Shown: positions 44,676-52,535, counted from the first letter of the stretch. The stretch is DNA of 64,000 nt from Flavobacterium sp. CF136 (GCF_000282055.1 NZ_AKJZ01000012.1:110822-174821); one strand, 5' to 3'. The notes: generated by a model from the sequence alone, not told the origin. Program-made: numbers and translations.

Positions 44676-45701
44676 ATGACTGAAGCGAAAAAAATATCAA
44701 GACGAGAACTGATAAAACAAGGTGGACTTGCTTTATCAGTTTTAGCTTTACCTTTACCATTAACATCATTTTTAAATTTTAATGAAATGACAGATAACAA
44801 AAATTTTGACGTAATCATAGTTGGCGGAAGCTATGCAGGACTTTCGGCAGCAATGTCTTTGGGACGGGCATTAAGAAATGTTCTAATCATTGACAGCGGT
44901 TTGCCTTGTAACCGACAAACACCACATTCACATAACTTCATTACGCAGGACGGAGAAAAACCAGGCGTTATTGCGGAAAAAGCAAAAAGAGAAGTGTTGA
45001 AATACGACACAGTAAAATTCGTAACTGACCTTGCCGTTAATGGAACGAAAACCGATAAAGGATTTGAGATTTCAACGCAATCAGGGAAAGTATTTTCAGC
45101 TAAAAAACTCGTTTTTGCAACAGGCTTAAAAGACACAATGCTAAAAATTGATGGATTTTCTGAATGTTGGGGGATCACCGTAATTCATTGTCCCTATTGC
45201 CACGGATATGAAGTAAAGAATCAAAAAACAGGGATATTGGCAAATGGATATGGTGCATTTCATTTGGCCCGGCTCATTCGTAACTGGACAAAGGATTTAA
45301 CCCTATTTACCAATGGAAAATCGGAATTGACGCAAGAGCAAACCGATGAAATCAAAAGGCACAATATTTCAATAGTTGAAAAGGAAATCACTTCATTGAA
45401 ACACAAAAACGGTGTTGTTGAAGAGATAATTTTTTCAGACAATTCAAGTTTTGAATTGGAAGCTATCTATTCAAGACCTCCTTTTGAACAACATTGTAAA
45501 ATTCCCGAATTATTGGGTTGTGAATTGACAGAACTGGGACTTATCAAAGTAGATGGATTTCAGCAGACAACTGTGGATAATATATTCGCTTGTGGAGACA
45601 GTACCAATCCTGTTCGTGCTGTATCATATGCTGTATCGACAGGGAATAATACAGGAGTATTCTTAAATAATGCAATGACAGAAGAAGATTTTTCAAAATA
45701 A
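44676..45701 (+). CDS. Tat-exported thioredoxin-reductase-like flavoprotein
   Basis: A 341-residue FAD/NAD(P) disulfide reductase-like protein. It has FDVIIVGGSYAGLSAA (FAD loop), the redox motif CPYC in IHCPYCHGYE and VDNIFACGDST (second FAD motif). It starts with SRRELIKQGG and a hydrophobic segment (ALSVLALPLPL), a twin-arginine signal, so a periplasmic location is likely. ATG 44676 gives this signal; a frame-extended start at 44631 would lie inside the previous gene. The NADPH-binding middle is less canonical (GILANGYGAFH), so the electron donor is uncertain. It is probably co-transcribed with the GC-rich hydrolase. Confidence 0.85.
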   Translation: MTEAKKISRRELIKQGGLALSVLALPLPLTSFLNFNEMTDNKNFDVIIVGGSYAGLSAAMSLGRALRNVLIIDSGLPCNRQTPHSHNFITQDGEKPGVIAEKAKREVLKYDTVKFVTDLAVNGTKTDKGFEISTQSGKVFSAKKLVFATGLKDTMLKIDGFSECWGITVIHCPYCHGYEVKNQKTGILANGYGAFHLARLIRNWTKDLTLFTNGKSELTQEQTDEIKRHNISIVEKEITSLKHKNGVVEEIIFSDNSSFELEAIYSRPPFEQHCKIPELLGCELTELGLIKVDGFQQTTVDNIFACGDSTNPVRAVSYAVSTGNNTGVFLNNAMTEEDFSK

Positions 45702-45726
45702 CAATAATAGCTGCATATAATCTGCG

Positions 45727-45745
45727 GCTGGCGTTAACCGTCAGC
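45727..45745 (+). repeat. Short hairpin with GGCTGGCG/CCGTCA motif
   Basis: GCTGGCG and CGTCAGC pair (one G-T) around TTAAC. The words GGCTGGCG and CCGTCA recur together at 53015-53038 beside gene remnants. It lies between the flavoprotein and methyltransferase genes. Confidence 0.4.
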
Positions 45746-45772
45746 AGCAAGCAATTTTTAAATCAAATCAGC

Positions 45773-46231
45773 ATGAAAACTTCAATACCCCGCATACCCC
45801 CTCCAATTCATTTACTTGTAGGATTAACTGCGATGATACTACTCAGTTCATTTGTTCCAATCGGACATTGGTTAGTTTTTCCTTGGAGATACATAGGAAT
45901 TATAATAATTGTTCTTGGATTTTCTCTTGCTATTGGAAGTGGCATGTTCTTTCGAAAATTTGGCACAGATCCTCGCCCAGGTAACCGGGCATCCCTAATT
46001 GTAACAAAAGGGCCATTCAAGTTTACAAGAAATCCGATGTACCTGGGATATATCACTATACTTATTGGCACTTCAATACTTTTAGGAACATTTTCCCCTC
46101 TCATAGTAATCCCAATCATTTTTTTAATACTTCACACGCAATTTGTACTTCGAGAAGAGAAATGGATGGAAGAATGGTTTGGCAAGCCATACTTAGAATA
46201 TAAGAAGAAAACCCCAAGGTGGCTAATTTAA
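45773..46231 (+). CDS. Isoprenylcysteine carboxyl methyltransferase-like membrane protein
   Basis: A 152-residue integral membrane protein of the PEMT/ICMT superfamily. It has four hydrophobic segments and the C-terminal SAM-binding signature KGPFKFTRNPMYLGYI plus FVLREEKWMEEWFGKPYLEYKKKTPRW. Bacterial members methylate unidentified lipids or small molecules. It lies on the same strand as the upstream flavoprotein, 71 bp away, across a small hairpin. Function beyond methyl transfer is not inferable. Confidence 0.82.
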   Translation: MKTSIPRIPPPIHLLVGLTAMILLSSFVPIGHWLVFPWRYIGIIIIVLGFSLAIGSGMFFRKFGTDPRPGNRASLIVTKGPFKFTRNPMYLGYITILIGTSILLGTFSPLIVIPIIFLILHTQFVLREEKWMEEWFGKPYLEYKKKTPRWLI

Positions 46232-46239
46232 GAAAAATA

Positions 46240-46332
46240 CCTGCCTCTAATACAGGACAAAGTACACAACAGCACATCCATAATAAATTAATTAAAAAAG
46301 CAAAAGAGGCATTAACGACTACGAAGCTTTAG
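46240..46332 (+). pseudogene. Fragment of an AraC-family HTH domain
   Basis: In one frame the bases after the methyltransferase stop read PASNTGQSTQQHIHNKLIKK followed by AKEALTTTKL and a stop (46330-46332). This matches the middle of AraC-type HTH domains (TGxTTQQHIHxKLIEKAKELLxTT). There is no start codon and nothing of the second HTH helix pair, so it is an internal fragment of a lost regulator. Confidence 0.55.
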
Positions 46333-46361
46333 ACTTTTTGGGAAATTAAATAGAAAATAAA

Positions 46362-46799
46362 ATGGAAAAGAAAAGACTTCAGCTACTTCAAAGTTTCATT
46401 GGAAAACCATTTTCAGGAAGCCCGTCCCCATTCGCCAAATGGCTAAATGGTACGGTGATTTCTATTGATGAAAATTCAGTTGAATTTCAATTTGAGGTAA
46501 GAAAAGAGATGACTAATCCAGCCGGGACACTTCACGGTGGAGTTATTTGTGGAATGTTTGATGATTGTATCGGTGTAAATTTTATGATTTTAGGTACAGA
46601 AAATTTCTTCCCTACAATTAATCTAAACGTGGAATTTTTTAGTTCGGTAAAAGAAGGAGATACTGTAATAGTAAAAACAAATGTTGTAAAAAGAGGAAAA
46701 TCTGTAATCAATGTAAAAGCTGATATGTTTAGCTCAAAAAGAATTATAGCTTCCGCTACTTCAAACCTTGTTATAAGTGAAATGAAGATAATCATGTAG
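46362..46799 (+). CDS. PaaI-type hotdog thioesterase
   Basis: A 145-residue hotdog-fold acyl-CoA thioesterase. NPAGTLHGGVICGMFDDCIGV is the PaaI active-site helix region (Asn, His-Gly-Gly, Asp), followed by the beta-sheet core (INLNVEFFSSVKEGDTVIVKTNVVKRGKSVINVKADMF). It probably hydrolyses a small-molecule thioester. The first 80 bases are closely mirrored by a broken copy at 52897-52977. A terminator follows. Confidence 0.85.
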   Translation: MEKKRLQLLQSFIGKPFSGSPSPFAKWLNGTVISIDENSVEFQFEVRKEMTNPAGTLHGGVICGMFDDCIGVNFMILGTENFFPTINLNVEFFSSVKEGDTVIVKTNVVKRGKSVINVKADMFSSKRIIASATSNLVISEMKIIM

Positions 46800-46927
46800 G
46801 CATGTTTTACATAAATCTCATCGATTATAATTAAACTTTTAATATCATGAGTAGAATATTTACTGTTTATCAATTATTTTTAATTTTTAAATAAAAGCAA
46901 TAAATTTCTAAAGAATTTATTAGTTCA

Positions 46928-46965
46928 AAAAAAATACGAAACTATTTGTTTCGTATTTTTTTTTT
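46928..46965. terminator. Bidirectional terminator thioesterase/HxlR
   Basis: AAATACGAAA and TTTCGTATTT pair, with A-run and T-run on the two sides, between convergent genes. Confidence 0.85.
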
Positions 46966-46986
46966 GACAATATCAAACAAGAATAC

Positions 46987-47394
46987 TTAATTTTCAAGTT
47001 TGTTTGTTGTAACTGCAATAAATCCAATTTTATCCTTTTTTATAGTTTCAATCATTTCTTTTTTGTCATCAGGAATTTTATCATATTTATCAAACCACAA
47101 ATGCATTTCAATTATAATAGGTAATAAATCAATCCCTTTTTTTGTCAGCTTGTATAATACTTTTGCTTTGCTGTTTGGATGCTCTAATTTCTCGATAACT
47201 TTATTCTCCTCTAACATAAGTAGCCTAGAAGCTAATATATTAGTTGCAATTCCTTCTTCCGATTTCAAAAAATCACCATAAGTACATTCTTTAGCGGATA
47301 ATAAATCCCTAATAATTAAGAAAGACCACTTATCACCAAACACGTCTAAAGTGCTGCTAATTGGGCAATCAGACCTTTTTTTTACTTCTTTCAT
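46987..47394 (-). CDS. HxlR-family redox-type regulator A
   Basis: A 135-residue winged-helix regulator (RSDCPISSTLDVFGDKWSFLIIRDLL, SEEGIATNILASRLLMLEENKVIEKL, KVLYKLTKKGIDLLPII). The single conserved Cys10 near the N-terminus corresponds to the cysteine that senses quinones or electrophiles in YodB/QorR-type members. It is divergent from an alpha/beta hydrolase gene, with two 17-bp palindromes between them. It is about two-thirds identical, by eye, to HxlR B at 54361, so the two are paralogs. Confidence 0.9.
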   Translation of the reverse strand: MKEVKKRSDCPISSTLDVFGDKWSFLIIRDLLSAKECTYGDFLKSEEGIATNILASRLLMLEENKVIEKLEHPNSKAKVLYKLTKKGIDLLPIIIEMHLWFDKYDKIPDDKKEMIETIKKDKIGFIAVTTNKLEN

Positions 47395-47412
47395 AAAAAT
47401 AATTTAAAAATT

Positions 47413-47464
47413 ACTTGCATATTGCAAGTAATTATATTTATATTTGTACTTGCAAAATGCAAGC
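47413..47464 (+). promoter_or_regulatory. Paired HxlR operators around a promoter
   Basis: Operator 1, ACTTGCATATTGCAAGT (47413-47429), is a perfect palindrome. Operator 2, ACTTGCAAAATGCAAGC (47448-47464), is nearly so. They bracket a promoter, TTG (47415-47417)-N21-TATATTTG (47439-47446): operator 1 covers the -33 and operator 2 the start point. Binding by HxlR A should shut off the hydrolase operon and, from operator 1, its own gene. Confidence 0.8.
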
Positions 47465-47489
47465 AAATTTAAAAATAATTTTTGAAACA

Positions 47490-48371
47490 ATGGAATTAAT
47501 AGAACAATTAAATAATGATAAAATGAAAAAAAACGCATTAACAGCAGAAACTCAATATGCAAATATTGATAATAAACAAATTGCTTACCGCAAATTTGGG
47601 AATGGCACTCCGATAATTTTAGCAAATCGATTTAGAGGTACATTAGATACTTGGGACCCTCTTTTCCTTGATTTATTAGCAGAAAAAAATACGGTAATTA
47701 CTTTCGACTATTCAGGTATTGGCTACTCCGAAGGTGAGTTACCCCTTAATTTACATGAAGTAGCAGCAGAAGTTGTGAAAATAGCAGATTACCTAAACTA
47801 TGATAAATTTATTGTAGGAGGTTGGTCTTATGGCGGTTTAATTTCACAGTACACTACTTTTTTATATCCTGCAAGAGTATTAGGTACAATAGTAATTGGT
47901 AGTAATCCAATGGGTAAAAATGAAGTCCCTCTTTCTTCATTATTTTTGGAAAAAGCTTTAAAGCCAGATTATGATTTAGAAGATATAATTACACTATTCT
48001 ATGAACCAACATCTGAAAAGAGCCGAGTAGCGGCTCAAGAATCAGCAGTTCGTATTGCTCAAAGACTTGACCAATCAAAAGTGCCAGCTACTCCCGAAAT
48101 ATTCCAACGTTATTTTGCCGTTACCACTCAATTAGAAGAAGATGCAGATAATTTCAGAGAAGCATATAAAACGTTACAAACACCTGTGTTAGCTATTTCT
48201 TCCGATAATGATATATCATTTGCAGTAGAAAATTGGTTTCCGCTTTTAAAAAATGCTCCAACACTGCAACATATAATTTTACAAGATTCCGGACATGCAC
48301 TGCATTACCAATACCCTGAGTTGACCACAGCTTATATTAATGCATTTATTAATTCTATAAACAAAAAATAA
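47490..48371 (+). CDS. Alpha/beta hydrolase 1 (HxlR-controlled)
   Basis: A 293-residue cytosolic alpha/beta-fold hydrolase. GGWSYGG carries the nucleophile Ser, DSGHALHYQYPE the catalytic His, and AISSDNDISFA the acid region. An oxyanion segment (ANRFRGTLDTWDP) resembles proline iminopeptidase- or bromoperoxidase-like members. The frame stays open to 47415, but that start would lie inside operator 1. ATG 47490 or 47523 (MKKNALTAE) are downstream of the -7 box; 47523 may be the true start. The DoxX-like gene begins one base after the stop. Confidence 0.85.
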   Translation: MELIEQLNNDKMKKNALTAETQYANIDNKQIAYRKFGNGTPIILANRFRGTLDTWDPLFLDLLAEKNTVITFDYSGIGYSEGELPLNLHEVAAEVVKIADYLNYDKFIVGGWSYGGLISQYTTFLYPARVLGTIVIGSNPMGKNEVPLSSLFLEKALKPDYDLEDIITLFYEPTSEKSRVAAQESAVRIAQRLDQSKVPATPEIFQRYFAVTTQLEEDADNFREAYKTLQTPVLAISSDNDISFAVENWFPLLKNAPTLQHIILQDSGHALHYQYPELTTAYINAFINSINKK

Positions 48372-48380
48372 AATGAAAAA
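48334..48380 (+). repeat. Direct repeat copy 1 (hydrolase 3' end)
   Basis: A 47-bp segment covering the last 13 codons of hydrolase 1 and the first bases of the DoxX-like gene. It recurs with about four mismatches at 48744-48790, exactly 410 bp later. Confidence 0.85.
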
Positions 48381-48750
48381 AGACAAAATTATTTACTGGG
48401 CAACAACTGGTTTATTTAGTGCATTAATGTTTATGAATGCATACATGTATTTTACAGCCCCTAAAATGATAGAAGGTTTTAGACACTTAGGCTTTACTGA
48501 CTTTTTCAGAAAAGAACTTGCAATAGCTAAAATAATAGGAGCCATTGTATTACTTGTCCCTGCCTTTCCAAGTAAAATAAAGGAATGGGCTTATGCAGGT
48601 TTTGGCATTACTTTTATTGCTGCCGCACTTGCACATTATGCAGCCAACGATCCAACTACAAACATAGTAATGCCACTTTTCTTCTTGGTATTCCTTTTCG
48701 TTTCAAACTTTTATTTTTCTAAAACAACTAATAACAACCATAAATATTAA
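48373..48750 (+). CDS. DoxX-like small membrane protein
   Basis: A 125-residue protein with four transmembrane helices and the DoxX-like family pattern (YWATTGLFSALMFMNAYMYF, LGFTDFFRKELAIAKIIGAIVLLVPAFPSKIKEWAYAGFGITFIAAALAHYA). Family members are often encoded beside hydrolases and redox enzymes and are linked to thiol or quinone homeostasis. It is squeezed between two alpha/beta hydrolase genes and bracketed by a 47-bp direct repeat, so it looks like a later insertion in the operon. It is probably co-regulated by HxlR A. Confidence 0.85.
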   Translation: MKKDKIIYWATTGLFSALMFMNAYMYFTAPKMIEGFRHLGFTDFFRKELAIAKIIGAIVLLVPAFPSKIKEWAYAGFGITFIAAALAHYAANDPTTNIVMPLFFLVFLFVSNFYFSKTTNNNHKY

Positions 48751-48790
48751 TACATTTATTAATTCTATAGACAAGAAATAAAATGAAAAA
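48744..48790 (+). repeat. Direct repeat copy 2 (non-coding hydrolase tail)
   Basis: This copy reads in frame as INTFINSIDKK and a stop, the tail of hydrolase 1 (INAFINSINKK), but there is no hydrolase gene in front of it. It leads into the ATG of hydrolase 2 at 48783, just as copy 1 leads into the DoxX-like ATG at 48373. Confidence 0.85.
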
Positions 48791-49685
48791 TATATTTTTT
48801 CTAACAATTTTAATGCTCTTAAAAATGACAACATCAAATGCACAAAGTGTAAACTATTCTTACGCAACAGTTCCCACTCAGTTTGTGGAAGCTAACGGAA
48901 TAAAATTCGCTTATCGTTCTTATGGAAAAGCAGGCGATATACCCGTAATTTATTTCAATCACTTAACAGCAAACCTTGATAATTGCGACCCAAGAATTAT
49001 GGATGCAATTGCGGCACACCGTCAAATTATTTCCTTTGACTATCGTGGCGTTGGTGCAACAACTGGCAAGCAAGGAACAAGTATTCCTGATATGGCAAAA
49101 GACGGCATTGCATTTATTCACGCTTTGGGCTACAAACAAGTAGATATTTTGGCATTTTCAATGGGTGGCTTTATTACGCAAGAAATACTTTTGACAGAAC
49201 CTACTTTGGTTCGTAAGGCCATACTGGCAGGTACGGGTCCAAGAGGTGGTGAAGGCGTGAGTGATGTGGTCGGATTAACTTACAAGGATATTTTTAAAGG
49301 ACTATTTACATTCAGAGACCCTAAATTTTATTTATTCTTTACACAAAATAAAGTAGGTAAGGATGCTGCCCGTGATTTTCTGAAACGATTAAAAGAAAGA
49401 ACAGAAAACCGTGACAAAAAAGTAAAATTAAGTGTTTTGAAAGCTCAACTAAAAGCCATTGAAACATGGGGGCATGAACAGCCAGCCGATTTGAGTGTTT
49501 TCAAACTTCCTGTATTTATTGCCAATGGCGATGCAGACAGAATGGTGCCAACACCAAACTCTCATGATATGGCAAAGCGTTTTCCTAATGCTATTTTAAA
49601 AATATATCCAAACTCTGGTCATGGTGGTATTTTTCAATACTACAAAGAGTTTATACCACAAGCTATTGAGTTTCTAAATAAATAG
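48783..49685 (+). CDS. Exported alpha/beta hydrolase 2
   Basis: A 300-residue alpha/beta hydrolase with a signal peptide (FFLTILMLLKMTTSNAQ), so periplasmic. The nucleophile elbow is AFSMGG, the acid lies near ANGDADRMVPT, and the His is in NSGHGG. The core (YRSYGKAGDIPVIYFNHLTANLDN, SFDYRGVGATTG) parallels hydrolase 1 but is clearly divergent. It is the third gene of the HxlR A operon. A short reductase-tail remnant follows. Confidence 0.85.
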   Translation: MKNIFFLTILMLLKMTTSNAQSVNYSYATVPTQFVEANGIKFAYRSYGKAGDIPVIYFNHLTANLDNCDPRIMDAIAAHRQIISFDYRGVGATTGKQGTSIPDMAKDGIAFIHALGYKQVDILAFSMGGFITQEILLTEPTLVRKAILAGTGPRGGEGVSDVVGLTYKDIFKGLFTFRDPKFYLFFTQNKVGKDAARDFLKRLKERTENRDKKVKLSVLKAQLKAIETWGHEQPADLSVFKLPVFIANGDADRMVPTPNSHDMAKRFPNAILKIYPNSGHGGIFQYYKEFIPQAIEFLNK

Positions 49686-49689
49686 TAAG

Positions 49690-49758
49690 ATGAAAAAAAC
49701 ATATTCTTATGTTTCAAGTGGTCGAGCAAAAGGAAAGGTTGTTATTAAAATAAAATAA
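49690..49758 (+). pseudogene. C-terminal remnant of an MDR oxidoreductase
   Basis: A 22-codon frame ends YVSSGRAKGKVVIKIK and a stop, nearly the same as the C-terminus of the intact MDR reductase at 53079-54083 (YVETGRAKGKVVVKIK). Nothing of the rest of the enzyme is present. It is a scar of a lost paralog, 4 bp after hydrolase 2. Confidence 0.75.
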
Positions 49759-49806
49759 CAAAAATCATTAAAAAGCATATTTCTTAAATCATTTTTACTT
49801 AAACAT

Positions 49807-49838
49807 AAAAAACACGAAATTATCATTTCGTGTTTTTT
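49807..49838. terminator. Bidirectional terminator
   Basis: AAAAAACACGAAAT pairs with ATTTCGTGTTTTTT around TATC. It has the same position relative to an HxlR 3' end as the terminator at 46928. Confidence 0.85.
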
Positions 49839-49866
49839 GCATACATTAAAATAAAAAAATAACAAT

Positions 49867-49954
49867 TTAGCTTTCAAGCATCTTAGTTACATTTTCTATA
49901 AACCCTCCTTATATCTTTCTTAGCAATTTCTTTCATTATTATCTCTTTTGGAAT
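49867..49954 (-). pseudogene. Frameshifted C-terminal remnant of a third HxlR regulator
   Basis: On the minus strand IPKEIIMKEIAKKDI reads in one frame and, after a one-base shift near 49906, GFIENVTKMLES and a stop in the next. Together they track the C-termini of HxlR A (IPDDKKEMIETIKKDKIGFI...) and HxlR B. It is convergent to the MDR tail remnant across a terminator. Short and degenerate, so only moderately supported. Confidence 0.4.
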
Positions 49955-49974
49955 TATTAAATGAAGCCTTTCTA

Positions 49975-50009
49975 TTTGAATAAACTAATGTTACATTGGC
50001 TTATTCAAA
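49975..50009. repeat. Inverted repeat in 49759-50172 intergenic region
   Basis: TTTGAATAA (49975-49983) and TTATTCAAA (50001-50009) are perfect arms and pairing continues inward with two mismatches. The remaining intergenic sequence holds a TATCTTTG -7-like box at 50140-50147 that may drive the SDR at 50173; nothing else was seen. Confidence 0.5.
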
Positions 50010-50172
50010 AATGATTATGCAAAAGTTAAAGTCATTATAAAAGTTAAATATTTAATCTATCAAAATTTCAAAACCAAAACCGCCCTTTTAAACAAAGCGA
50101 TTCGGTCTTTAGAACAAAACTGCACAACAAAACGCTGAATATCTTTGTCTCATTAAAAATTAATTTAAAAAA

Positions 50173-51210
50173 ATGGAACAAACAAATTACAAAGGAGCAT
50201 TTCAGAAACCAATTGGCTCTGGCTTCAACGCAAAATCAACCACTACAGATGTTATTAAAGGGATTGACCTTACAGGCAAAATTGCAATCGTTACAGGCGG
50301 TGATGGAGGTTATGGTTTAGAAATCACCAAAGCATTAACTTCAGTAGGCGCAACGGTTATCATTCCTGCTAGAAATATTGAAAAAACAATGGAAAATCTG
50401 AAAGGAATTTCCAATGTAGAAGTAGAAGCATTAAACTTGACAGAACCTACTTCTATTGACGCTTTTGCAGCGAAGTTTTTAGATTCTGGAAGACCATTGC
50501 ATTTGCTTATTAACAATGCTGGCATTATGTGGACACCGTTACACCGGGACCAAAATGGAAACGAAGGACAATTTTCTACCAATCATTTAGGACATTTTCA
50601 ACTTACAGCAAAACTTTGGGATGCATTAAAAAAAGCAAAAGGAGCAAGAGTGGTAAATGTTTCGTCATCGTCACACCATTTCTCACCTATTCTTTTTGAT
50701 GACATAAACTATAACACAAAAGAGTACGACAAATTTAAAGCTTATGGACAATCCAAAACAGCAAATGTACTTTTTGCATTAGAATTAGACAAAAGAGGAC
50801 AACAATTTGGCGTTCGAGCTTATTCATTGAATCCTGGCTTGAGCCTGGAAACCAATTTGGGTAAACATTTAACCTTTGAAGATTTTATTACTTTAGGCAT
50901 TTTACATCCTGATGGAACACCTAACACTGAAGCAGAAGAAGCGATGAAAAAAATACAAAAAACGAAGGAACAAGGAGCTGCAACAACGGTATGGGCTGCA
51001 ACGAGTCCTCAGCTTCAAAACATCGGAGGTGTGTATTTAGAAAATGTTGAAATTGCTCAATATGATGAGGCTAATTATGATAGTATTGCTGCAGCCTATA
51101 AAAGCCCTGCCGGATTTGCTGGTATAGCACCATTTGCATTGGATACAGAATCAGCTCAAAAACTTTGGACTATAAGTGAAAAAATGACTCAGACAAGATT
51201 TGATATATAA
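50173..51210 (+). CDS. SDR-family oxidoreductase (retinol-dehydrogenase-like)
   Basis: A 345-residue SDR with a 30-residue N-terminal extension. It has TGGDGGYG (NADP loop), LLINNAGIMWTP, VNVSSSSHHF (Ser) and YGQSKTAN (Tyr/Lys), the order seen in retinol-dehydrogenase/WW-oxidoreductase-like SDRs. It is a single gene with a possible -7 box 25 bp upstream and a strong terminator directly after it. The substrate is unknown. Confidence 0.87.
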   Translation: MEQTNYKGAFQKPIGSGFNAKSTTTDVIKGIDLTGKIAIVTGGDGGYGLEITKALTSVGATVIIPARNIEKTMENLKGISNVEVEALNLTEPTSIDAFAAKFLDSGRPLHLLINNAGIMWTPLHRDQNGNEGQFSTNHLGHFQLTAKLWDALKKAKGARVVNVSSSSHHFSPILFDDINYNTKEYDKFKAYGQSKTANVLFALELDKRGQQFGVRAYSLNPGLSLETNLGKHLTFEDFITLGILHPDGTPNTEAEEAMKKIQKTKEQGAATTVWAATSPQLQNIGGVYLENVEIAQYDEANYDSIAAAYKSPAGFAGIAPFALDTESAQKLWTISEKMTQTRFDI

Positions 51211-51220
51211 ATTTAAATAA

Positions 51221-51255
51221 TGAGGCTCATCAATTTGAGCCTCAATTGTTTTTTT
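51221..51255 (+). terminator. Terminator after SDR
   Basis: TGAGGCTCA and TGAGCCTCA pair around TCAATT (51221-51244), followed by a T-run. It overlaps the -33 region of the next promoter. Confidence 0.85.
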
Positions 51256-51263
51256 TAACTTTG
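51235..51263 (+). promoter_or_regulatory. Promoter of AraC-family gene, possibly leaderless
   Basis: TTG (51235-51237), 18 bp spacer and TAACTTTG (51256-51263). The ATG at 51268 is only 4 bp after the -7 box, so transcription probably begins at or within the start codon. Confidence 0.6.
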
Positions 51264-51267
51264 CACT

Positions 51268-52098
51268 ATGCCAACAAAACAAACAAATACTAACGCTGAA
51301 ATAGTTTTCACTTGTAGCGAAGCGTCATTCTATAATACCGAAATAATAGCAGAAGAGCATTCCATTGTTCGCGTGCTGTCGGGCGAATTAAAAGTGATTC
51401 AGTCAAATAAAACCTATGTTTTTGGAGTAGGTGAAACGTATCTGTTTCCGAGAAATCGACTAGCTACTTTAATAAAATCCCAAAAAGACGGATTGCCTTA
51501 CAAAGCCATTGTCGTAAAACTAACCCAAGACGTTTTGAGAGTTTTTTACGAGCAAAAAAAAATACAAGTCAATTTGGTTTCTAAAACCGATTGCATTATT
51601 CCATTGCCCAAAAGCCTCTTGCTCGATAGTTTTTTCAGTTCGATGCTGCCATATTTTGATCTGGACTACAAATTGCCGCAGGAACTTTCCCAATTAAAAA
51701 TTCAGGAAGCGATTACCGTTTTACGCTCCATAAACAAAGATATTGATAACGTTTTGTCCGACTTTTCGGAACCACATAAAATCAACATTGTTGAATTTAT
51801 GGAACATAATTATATGTTTAATATGCCAATTGAAAAATTTGGCTACTTAACCGGGCGAAGTTTAACGACTTTTAAACGCGACTTTAAAAAGGCATTTAAT
51901 ACCACTCCGCAAAAATGGCTGACAGAAAAACGTTTGGAACTTGCCCGTTATCAACTGATAAAAAAACACAGAAAACCTATTGACGTATTTTATGAAGTTG
52001 GATTTGAAAATTTATCACATTTCTCTTTTGCTTTTAAAAAACAATTTGGACAGTCGCCAACAGAATTAGTTAGTCAAAAAGATAATACCAGTCGCTAA
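51268..52098 (+). CDS. AraC-family transcriptional regulator (ExsA-like N-domain)
   Basis: A 276-residue regulator. An N-terminal cupin-like sensing domain (IIAEEHSIVRVLSGELKVIQSNKTYVFGVGETYLFPR) is followed by the double HTH (about 175-270; MPIEKFGYLTGRSLTTFKRDFKKAFNTTPQKWL and PIDVFYEVGFENLSHFSFAFKKQFGQSPTEL). It follows the 345-residue SDR and may control it. A broken copy of its 3' end occurs at 52534-52624, beyond the YjbR-like gene. No RBS is visible, in keeping with a leaderless start. Confidence 0.87.
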   Translation: MPTKQTNTNAEIVFTCSEASFYNTEIIAEEHSIVRVLSGELKVIQSNKTYVFGVGETYLFPRNRLATLIKSQKDGLPYKAIVVKLTQDVLRVFYEQKKIQVNLVSKTDCIIPLPKSLLLDSFFSSMLPYFDLDYKLPQELSQLKIQEAITVLRSINKDIDNVLSDFSEPHKINIVEFMEHNYMFNMPIEKFGYLTGRSLTTFKRDFKKAFNTTPQKWLTEKRLELARYQLIKKHRKPIDVFYEVGFENLSHFSFAFKKQFGQSPTELVSQKDNTSR

Positions 52099-52187
52099 TA
52101 AAGCATAGATGTAAGTATTGAGAAACTGGATAATCAGATGGTTTAATTAAAAAAATCAAAGTATATATTCTTTGAAAATCATTAGAT

Positions 52188-52535
52188 ATGGACATTGAAA
52201 AATTCAGATTATTTTGCTTATCACTTCCTGATACAGATGAGGGAATGCCTTTCCAAGGTTTTTTTCTCAATTCCCGTTCCATACTGGTTTTTTATGTTCA
52301 CAGTAAAATGTTTTGTTTACTAGATATAGATAATTTTGAAAGCTGCACTATAAAATGTCATACTGATAAAATAGAGGAGTTGAAAGACAAGTACCTTGCT
52401 GTTGCAAATCCATTCAATCTTAGTAAAAAACATTGGATAAGCGTGGGATTTGACAAGGATCTTTCGGATGAAAAAATACTTAAATTAGTAGAGGATTCTT
52501 ATGAATTAGTCAAGAAAAATCCTAAAAAAAACTAA
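52188..52535 (+). CDS. MmcQ/YjbR-family protein
   Basis: A 115-residue protein with the YjbR fold (MDIEKFRLFCLSLPDTDEGMPF at the start; FCLLDIDN, YLAVANPFNLSKKHWISVGFDKDLSDEKILKLVEDSYELV at the end). The family has a CyaY-like DNA-binding-type fold of uncertain function. It lies between an intact AraC gene and a degenerate copy of that gene's 3' end, so it may have been inserted there. Confidence 0.82.
   Translation: MDIEKFRLFCLSLPDTDEGMPFQGFFLNSRSILVFYVHSKMFCLLDIDNFESCTIKCHTDKIEELKDKYLAVANPFNLSKKHWISVGFDKDLSDEKILKLVEDSYELVKKNPKKN

Noticed and set aside
47415..47489. N-terminal extension of alpha/beta hydrolase 1
   Set aside because: The extension would begin inside the HxlR operator and upstream of the -7 box, so it cannot be part of the regulated transcript.
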